Shown piece after piece: positions 59,446 through 64,000 of a stretch of DNA of 64,000 bases. Origin of the DNA: Neptuniibacter pectenicola (lineage in GTDB: Bacteria; Pseudomonadota; Gammaproteobacteria; Pseudomonadales; Balneatricaceae); contig NZ_LUTS01000009.1 in the NCBI RefSeq assembly GCF_001597735.1, forward strand, positions 1 through 64,000, in the 5' to 3' direction. Both the position numbers and the translations under genes were made by a program. The notes below the pieces were generated by a model that saw nothing but the letters and a program-made list of their open reading frames with translations, did no database searches and had not been told where the DNA came from. How positions within the stretch are numbered: the first letter of the stretch is position 1; every line of letters begins with the position of its first letter.

Positions 59446-59781
59446 ATGAGTCTGCCAAATTGTCCGAAATGTGAGTCTGCTTACGTATATCAAGACCAAG
59501 AAATGTTGATCTGTCCTGAATGTGCTTTTGAATGGAACCCTAACGATAGTGGTGAAGAGGACGCAATAACCCTTAAAGATGCAAATGGGAATCTATTGGC
59601 AGAAGGGGATAAGGTTACGTTGATCAAAGACTTAAAAGTAAAAGGCTCATCCCAAGTCCTTAAAATTGGCACTAAGGCTTCGATTAAACGCTTTGTTGAC
59701 GGCGACCATGATATTGATTGTAAAGTTGATGGTGTTGGCGACATGATGCTGAAATCAAAATTTGTTAAAAAAGCATCTTAA
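59446..59781 (+). CDS. yjdM: PhnA/YjdM-type zinc-ribbon protein
   Basis: A 111-residue protein. The N-terminal Zn ribbon has [26 protein letters not shown] (two CxxC pairs); the C-terminal SH3-like domain has [35 protein letters not shown]. It matches E. coli YjdM (PhnA) in length. Despite the old name it is not part of the phosphonate pathway and its function is unclear. It is divergent from the SulP gene and followed by a terminator. Confidence 0.93.
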   Translation: MSLPNCPKCESAYVYQDQEMLICPECAFEWNPNDSGEEDAITLKDANGNLLAEGDKVTLIKDLKVKGSSQVLKIGTKASIKRFVDGDHDIDCKVDGVGDMMLKSKFVKKAS

Positions 59782-59886
59782 TGACCGTTGAGGGGTCGCT
59801 TGCTAGTGACTCCTGTGTTTTTAGGTTGCTATGGCGTTGTGATTCTCATAAAGCGACAGGCAGCAGACACGGGCTTTTTTAGAACG

Positions 59887-59914
59887 AGGCTAGCCAGTAG
59901 GGTTAGCCTTTTTT
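59887..59914 (+). terminator. intrinsic terminator after yjdM
   Basis: AGGCTA (59887-59892) pairs with TAGCCT (59904-59909), followed by TTTTT. It lies in the 150-bp gap between the convergent yjdM and arsJ genes. Confidence 0.75.
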
Positions 59915-59932
59915 GTTCACTAAATCCGGTTC

Positions 59933-61171
59933 CTAGAGTGAAGAGGCGTGTAATTTAGCGCGGGGGTGTTTAGGTAACCCTTGAGAAATTAACGCGGCCA
60001 GTAGAATAAATAAGGTTGATAGCCATAGGCAGGCCGCCAATCCAAAGTCTTGGTAGATCCAGCCGGATAGTACCGTTCCAATGAGCCGTCCCATCGCATT
60101 TGCCATGTAGTAAAAGCCCACATCTAGCGAGACGCGATCTTCACTGGCATAGCTAACGATGAGGTAGCTATGTAATGCTGAATTGACAGCAAATAAAGCC
60201 CCGAATGCGAGCAAGCCACCGATTAATAGGGTTTCTACGTGCCAATTATAGGTGAGTGAAAGCGCAATAAGGGCAGGTGTAATACTTAACCCTAATGCCC
60301 AAGCGGTAGCGTGTCGCCCATCAGGCATAACCCCTTTGTTTTTACCTGTGATCTTAGGGGCGAGGCTTTGTACTATGCCGTAGCCTATGACCCAGGTGGC
60401 TAAAAATCCCCCCACATACCAATGATCCCAAGCAAACTGGGTTGTTAAAAAGACCGGTAACGCGACAACAAACCAGATATCCCGTGCGCCAAAGAGAAAC
60501 ATGCGTGCGGCGGAAAGGTAATTGACCGCACGGCTTTTGGCAAAAATAGCGGTGAATTTCGGTGTGTTTTTCGCTTTGCCTAAATCCTTTTTTAGATAGA
60601 TGACACTGACTACCCAGATGGTGCTTAACGCGAGGACCATGGCCAATACGGCGCCGGAAAAGCCGAGTAGGCTTAACAGCGCCCCCCCTAAAAAGAAGCC
60701 CACCCCTTTTAGCGCATTTTTTGAACCGGTGAGCAGTGCTACCCACTTATATAACTGGCTTTCGGCGCCTGTTGAATTAGGAACGAGTAGCTTAATAGCG
60801 CTTTTTGCGCTCATTTTATTCAGGTCTTTAGCAATCCCAGAGAGGGCTTGTGCGGCCATGACCCAAGGGACGGTGAGAAAGCTACTTGGCAATAGCAGCA
60901 TGCTGAGGGCGACTATTTGTATAAATAGGCCGACATTCATGGTTTTGTTGAGGCCAAGCCGAGCGCCCAGCCAGCCGCCAATTAAATTCGTGACAACACC
61001 AAATACTTCGTAAAAGATAAACAGCATAGCGATTGCCAGCGGGCTATAACCTAGCCCGTGGAAATAGAGCACAACCAACATCCTTAACGCGCCATCGGTG
61101 AGGGTAAATGCCCAGTAATTTCCCGTGACCATTATATATTGGCGAATTTGGGGTGAGAGTTGTGCAAGCAT
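59933..61171 (-). CDS. arsJ: ArsJ organoarsenical efflux permease
   Basis: A 412-residue MFS-type permease with 12 helices that matches ArsJ: NYWAFTLTDGALRMLVVLYFHGLGYSPLAIAMLFIFYEVFGVVTNLIGGWLGARLGL, then SGIAKDLNKMSAKSAIKLLVP. ArsJ exports 1-arseno-3-phosphoglycerate, which is made from arsenate and glyceraldehyde-3-phosphate by GAPDH. The gap gene ends 5 nt upstream, the normal partner arrangement. The exported product breaks down to arsenate outside the cell. Confidence 0.92.
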   Translation of the reverse strand: MLAQLSPQIRQYIMVTGNYWAFTLTDGALRMLVVLYFHGLGYSPLAIAMLFIFYEVFGVVTNLIGGWLGARLGLNKTMNVGLFIQIVALSMLLLPSSFLTVPWVMAAQALSGIAKDLNKMSAKSAIKLLVPNSTGAESQLYKWVALLTGSKNALKGVGFFLGGALLSLLGFSGAVLAMVLALSTIWVVSVIYLKKDLGKAKNTPKFTAIFAKSRAVNYLSAARMFLFGARDIWFVVALPVFLTTQFAWDHWYVGGFLATWVIGYGIVQSLAPKITGKNKGVMPDGRHATAWALGLSITPALIALSLTYNWHVETLLIGGLLAFGALFAVNSALHSYLIVSYASEDRVSLDVGFYYMANAMGRLIGTVLSGWIYQDFGLAACLWLSTLFILLAALISQGLPKHPRAKLHASSL

Positions 61172-61176
61172 GCTGA

Positions 61177-62187
61177 TTACTCTTTATCGGACTGGCCGAC
61201 TAAACGGGCCAGTTCAACGGTACGGTTAGCGTATCCCCACTCATTGTCATACCAAGCGTATAGTTTGACTTGGGTGCCATTGACTACCATGGTTGATAAG
61301 GCATCAATAATGCTAGAGCGAGGGTCTGTTTTGTAATCGATAGAGACTAAGGGGCGCTCTTCATATCCGAGAATGTCTTTTAGGTCAGTCTCGGCTGCTT
61401 TTTTGAGGAGCTGGTTTACTTCGGTTTCTGTGGTCGCTCTGCTGACTTCAAATACGCAATCGGTTAATGAGGCATTTGCTAGTGGAATACGTACGGCATG
61501 GCCATTCAGCTTGCCTTTGAGTTCAGGGAATATATGAGTAATCGCCGTTGCTGAGCCCGTTGTTGTTGGGATCAGGCTCATGCCACAGGCGCGGGCGCGC
61601 CGCAGGTCTTTGTGGGGGGCGTCTAATATCGTTTGTGTATTGGTAATATCGTGAATGGTCGTCATGGAGCCGTGTACGATACCAAGTGTCTCGTGAATCA
61701 CTTTAACAACGGGCGCTAAACAGTTCGTGGTACAGGAGGCGGCCGTGACAATGCTGTGCTTGGACTTGTCGTAAAGGTGGTGGTTGACCCCCATTACTAC
61801 ATTAAGCACGCCCTCTTCTTTAACAGGAGCGGTGACTACAACGCGTTTTACCCCTTGATCAAGGTAGGCTTGTAGGGCCGCTTTAGATTTCATCTTGCCG
61901 CTGGCTTCAATGACCACATCGCAGTTAGACCAATCGGTATCGTCAATCGCTTTGTTTTGGGTGCAATGAATGCGCTTGCCGTCGATGACTATATCCTTGC
62001 CTTCGGCCTGGGCATCATGGTGCCAGCGACCATGTACTGAATCGAATGTAATCAGGTGGGCGAGTGTCGCTGCATCACCGGCGGGATCATTGAATTGAAT
62101 AAACTCAATATCATTCCAATCAAATGCTGCTCGAAACGATAACCGTCCCATGCGCCCTAAACCATTGATACCTACTTTTATTGTCAT
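61177..62187 (-). CDS. gapdh: glyceraldehyde-3-phosphate dehydrogenase, arsenic-operon type
   Basis: A 336-residue GAPDH. The Rossmann start is [19 protein letters not shown] and the catalytic Cys is C152 in [17 protein letters not shown]. The C-terminal [18 protein letters not shown] is typical. Its place directly before arsJ shows it belongs to the arsenate pathway, where it makes 1-arseno-3-phosphoglycerate; it may also serve glycolysis, but a housekeeping copy is likely elsewhere. It follows the thioredoxin gene by 93 nt. Confidence 0.94.
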   Translation of the reverse strand: MTIKVGINGLGRMGRLSFRAAFDWNDIEFIQFNDPAGDAATLAHLITFDSVHGRWHHDAQAEGKDIVIDGKRIHCTQNKAIDDTDWSNCDVVIEASGKMKSKAALQAYLDQGVKRVVVTAPVKEEGVLNVVMGVNHHLYDKSKHSIVTAASCTTNCLAPVVKVIHETLGIVHGSMTTIHDITNTQTILDAPHKDLRRARACGMSLIPTTTGSATAITHIFPELKGKLNGHAVRIPLANASLTDCVFEVSRATTETEVNQLLKKAAETDLKDILGYEERPLVSIDYKTDPRSSIIDALSTMVVNGTQVKLYAWYDNEWGYANRTVELARLVGQSDKE

Positions 62188-62280
62188 AATGACCTCGGAA
62201 CCGAATAACGTTATGTGTTAAATAATGAAAATAGCCGTGCGTGTACGGTTGCTTTGTTGTACCTGTTTGTTAAGGCGCTG

Positions 62281-62520
62281 CTATTCTTGGGTGAGCCAAG
62301 TCTGGACCTGATCCCTGTGTGGGATTGAGCCGGAGTGGACGAGTTGCTCATCAATAACAACGGCGGGCGTACTCATCACCCCATACCCCATGATAACTTG
62401 AGGGTCCGTTTCTTTGGTGACATTTACGTGAACGCCCGATTCCTGCGCGAGTTTGTCGATGAGTTCTGCTGTTTTGGTGCATTTTGTACAGCCACTACCA
62501 AGTACTTTTATCTGTTTCAT
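62281..62520 (-). CDS. small thioredoxin-like protein
   Basis: A 79-residue minimal thioredoxin fold with redox pair C11-x-x-C14 in VLGSGCTKCTKTAEL and cis-Pro in MSTPAVVIDEQLVHSG. Such 'thioredoxin family proteins' are regularly found with DUF318 permeases, often in arsenic or metal operons, but their electron donors are unknown. It follows the permease gene by 8 nt. Confidence 0.92.
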   Translation of the reverse strand: MKQIKVLGSGCTKCTKTAELIDKLAQESGVHVNVTKETDPQVIMGYGVMSTPAVVIDEQLVHSGSIPHRDQVQTWLTQE

Positions 62521-62528
62521 AGATCACC

Positions 62529-63521
62529 TCATAAGAAAGAAGAGAACGCGTTGAATATCCAGCCAACGACAGTAAATGACACTAATAAGAGCAGGAACAC
62601 GGTGGCGAGTAGTCGCCACTGCATCACCTGTTTAAGTAGGATAAATTCAGGGAAGCTCGCGGCAACGGTGCTCATGCAAAATGCTAACGTCGTGCCTATA
62701 GGCAAACCATTGATGATTAAGCTTTCCATTACCGGAATAACACCGGTTGCGTTGGAATACAGAGGGATGCCGAGTAATACAGCCGCCGGAACAGACCACC
62801 ATTGCCCATCGCCTAAGTACTGTTCGATCCAGCCATCAGGGACAAAACCGTGTAATGCGGCACCTAAGCCGACGCCGATGATGACCCACTTCCAGACCCG
62901 GGAAAAGATCTCTAAGGTTTCATCTTTAGCAAACTCATGACGCTGAGCAAGCGGCATTGCGGTAGCGGTTTGCGAGTGATTGGTTTGGTCATTTTGTTGG
63001 CCCTGAGCAAGTGCTTTTGCGGCAAAGGACTGTAACCAGCGTTCCGCTTTGATGCTATCAAGGAAAAAACCACCCAGTGTGCCTACGCTGATTCCGATGA
63101 CAACATAGAGGAGGGTGAACTTCCAGCCGAGTAAACTCATCAGCAGTAAGATGGCCACCTCATTAATTAAGGGGGAGGTTAAAAGGAATGACATTGTAAT
63201 GCCAACGGGAATTCCCGCTGAGGTAAAGCCGAGAAAGACGGGGATGCTTGAGCATGAGCAGAACGGCGTGATGGCGCCAAACCCCGACCCCAATAAATAC
63301 CCAATGCCACGATTTTTACCTGACAGGTAATCCCTGACGTGCTCTACATTTAGCGATGCACGCAATAGGGCAACAACGTAGATCATGACGATGAGCAGGG
63401 CGTATATCTTGCTGACATCCTCAATAAAAAAGTGCACGGCATCACCTAACTTTGAATCAGGCGATAAACCGAAAATAGAATAGGTTAGCCAATCGGCAAA
63501 TTGTGTAAAGATGGCAAACAT
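62529..63521 (-). CDS. DUF318-type permease (ArsP-like)
   Basis: A 330-residue inner-membrane protein with about eight helices. The family mark TPFCSCSSIPVFLGFTSAGIPVG carries the Cys pair implicated in organoarsenic binding by ArsP, and SFLLTSPLINEVAIL and PLYSNATGVIPVMESL are conserved. ArsP proteins export trivalent organoarsenicals; other members are unassigned. A charged cytoplasmic loop spans about 170-205. It overlaps the ACR3 gene by one base (TAATG). Confidence 0.88.
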   Translation of the reverse strand: MFAIFTQFADWLTYSIFGLSPDSKLGDAVHFFIEDVSKIYALLIVMIYVVALLRASLNVEHVRDYLSGKNRGIGYLLGSGFGAITPFCSCSSIPVFLGFTSAGIPVGITMSFLLTSPLINEVAILLLMSLLGWKFTLLYVVIGISVGTLGGFFLDSIKAERWLQSFAAKALAQGQQNDQTNHSQTATAMPLAQRHEFAKDETLEIFSRVWKWVIIGVGLGAALHGFVPDGWIEQYLGDGQWWSVPAAVLLGIPLYSNATGVIPVMESLIINGLPIGTTLAFCMSTVAASFPEFILLKQVMQWRLLATVFLLLLVSFTVVGWIFNAFSSFL

Positions 63522-64000
63522 TAGTGTTCTCCAAACCAGTGCCGAGTGCGGTTGGCAAACCAGACTAAGCTGAGCATAACAGGGACTTCGACAAGGACAC
63601 CGACCACCGTGGCCAGTGCAGCACCCGAGTGGAGTCCAAAGAGGGAGATTGCCACTGCGACAGCTAATTCAAAAAAGTTAGATGTGCCTATCATGCAGGC
63701 GGGGGCTGCAATGTTGTGGGGGAGTTTCATTTTTTTAGCCCACAGATAAGCAATAGCAAAAATGCCATAGGTTTGAATAAGCAGTGGGATCGCGATTAAA
63801 CCGATGACTTCGGGCTGGGACAATAGGGTTTCTGCCTGAAAACCAAAGAGTAATACGACCGTCGCTAATAGGCCGATCATTGACCAAGGCTTTAAGGTTG
63901 AGAGTAGCCGGTCGAGTTGAGAATGGTCGTTCTGCTTATCGACTTTTTTCCGGGTTGCGACCCCTGCAACCAGTGGGATTACCACGTAAAGCACGACAGA
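63521..64000 (-). CDS. acr3: ACR3-type arsenite efflux pump, partial
   Basis: The C-terminal part of an ACR3 (ArsB-like) carrier; the N-terminal part lies beyond the right edge. Visible helices are [61 protein letters not shown], and the signature region [25 protein letters not shown] with the conserved Cys and Glu. It exports arsenite by proton antiport. It is the most upstream visible member of the minus-strand arsenic operon; arsR and arsC, if present, would lie to the right. Confidence 0.9.
   Translation of the reverse strand, partial: SVVLYVVIPLVAGVATRKKVDKQNDHSQLDRLLSTLKPWSMIGLLATVVLLFGFQAETLLSQPEVIGLIAIPLLIQTYGIFAIAYLWAKKMKLPHNIAAPACMIGTSNFFELAVAVAISLFGLHSGAALATVVGVLVEVPVMLSLVWFANRTRHWFGEH

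Overview
The window is a stretch of a gammaproteobacterial chromosome. Gene content and order (nudF-yqiB-cpdA-yqiA-parE-parC; proA-nadD-rsfS-rlmH-mrdA-mrdB-mltB-rlpA-dacA-dat-ybeD-lipB-lipA; leuS-lptE-holA; miaB-phoH-ybeY-corC-lnt; epmB/efp/epmA; regBA) resemble marine Oceanospirillales/Pseudomonadales such as Amphritea, Neptunomonas or Marinobacterium. This genus-level guess rests on gene order and protein similarity recalled from memory, not on a database search.

Region 1 (1-3.6 kb) is accessory and AT-richer than the rest. It holds the tail of an integron cassette array: two attC sites bracket a cassette carrying a ccdAB toxin-antitoxin pair on the minus strand, followed by a glyoxalase-fold cassette gene cut off at its 3' end. 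A Y1 (HUH) transposase gene of the REP-associated type follows, with a 'GTCCCCCTTGCTGTC' tandem repeat near its start. Next is a MerR-family regulator with a textbook 19-bp-spacer MerR promoter driving a carboxymuconolactone-decarboxylase-like gene. No integrase gene is visible.

Region 2 (3.6-19.8 kb) is mostly core: a NADAR protein beside endonuclease IV, an EAL-CBS-GGDEF protein, a SulP transporter, the nudF-cpdA-yqiA cluster, both topoisomerase IV subunits, an SH3 protein, an isochorismatase-like hydrolase divergent from a GlxA-type regulator, and a long AhpA/YtjB-type membrane protein.

Region 3 (19.8-45 kb) is dense housekeeping: NAD synthesis, ribosome silencing and maturation (rsfS, rlmH, ybeY, miaB), cell elongation and wall remodelling (mrdA, mrdB, mltB, rlpA, dacA), lipoate attachment and synthesis (lipB, lipA), lipoprotein and LPS biogenesis (lnt, lptE), DNA polymerase delta (holA) and leuS.

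Region 4 (45-57 kb) has two TM2 proteins, a Ca-binding-like hypothetical, the EF-P system (efp with both lysylation enzymes epmA and epmB), a PatB-type C-S lyase, leuA, a holD-position hypothetical next to rimI, an orphan CbiM-like membrane protein and a RegB/RegA-type redox two-component pair that keeps the GGxxNPF motif and the cysteine 40 residues after the phospho-histidine.

Region 5 (57-64 kb) pairs a 60-residue ribbon-helix-helix protein with a second SulP transporter; near-identical dyads precede both genes, so the small protein probably controls itself and the transporter. The window ends in a minus-strand arsenic operon: ACR3 pump (partial), DUF318 permease, small thioredoxin, GAPDH and ArsJ. 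GAPDH and ArsJ together form the known pathway that makes and exports 1-arseno-3-phosphoglycerate.
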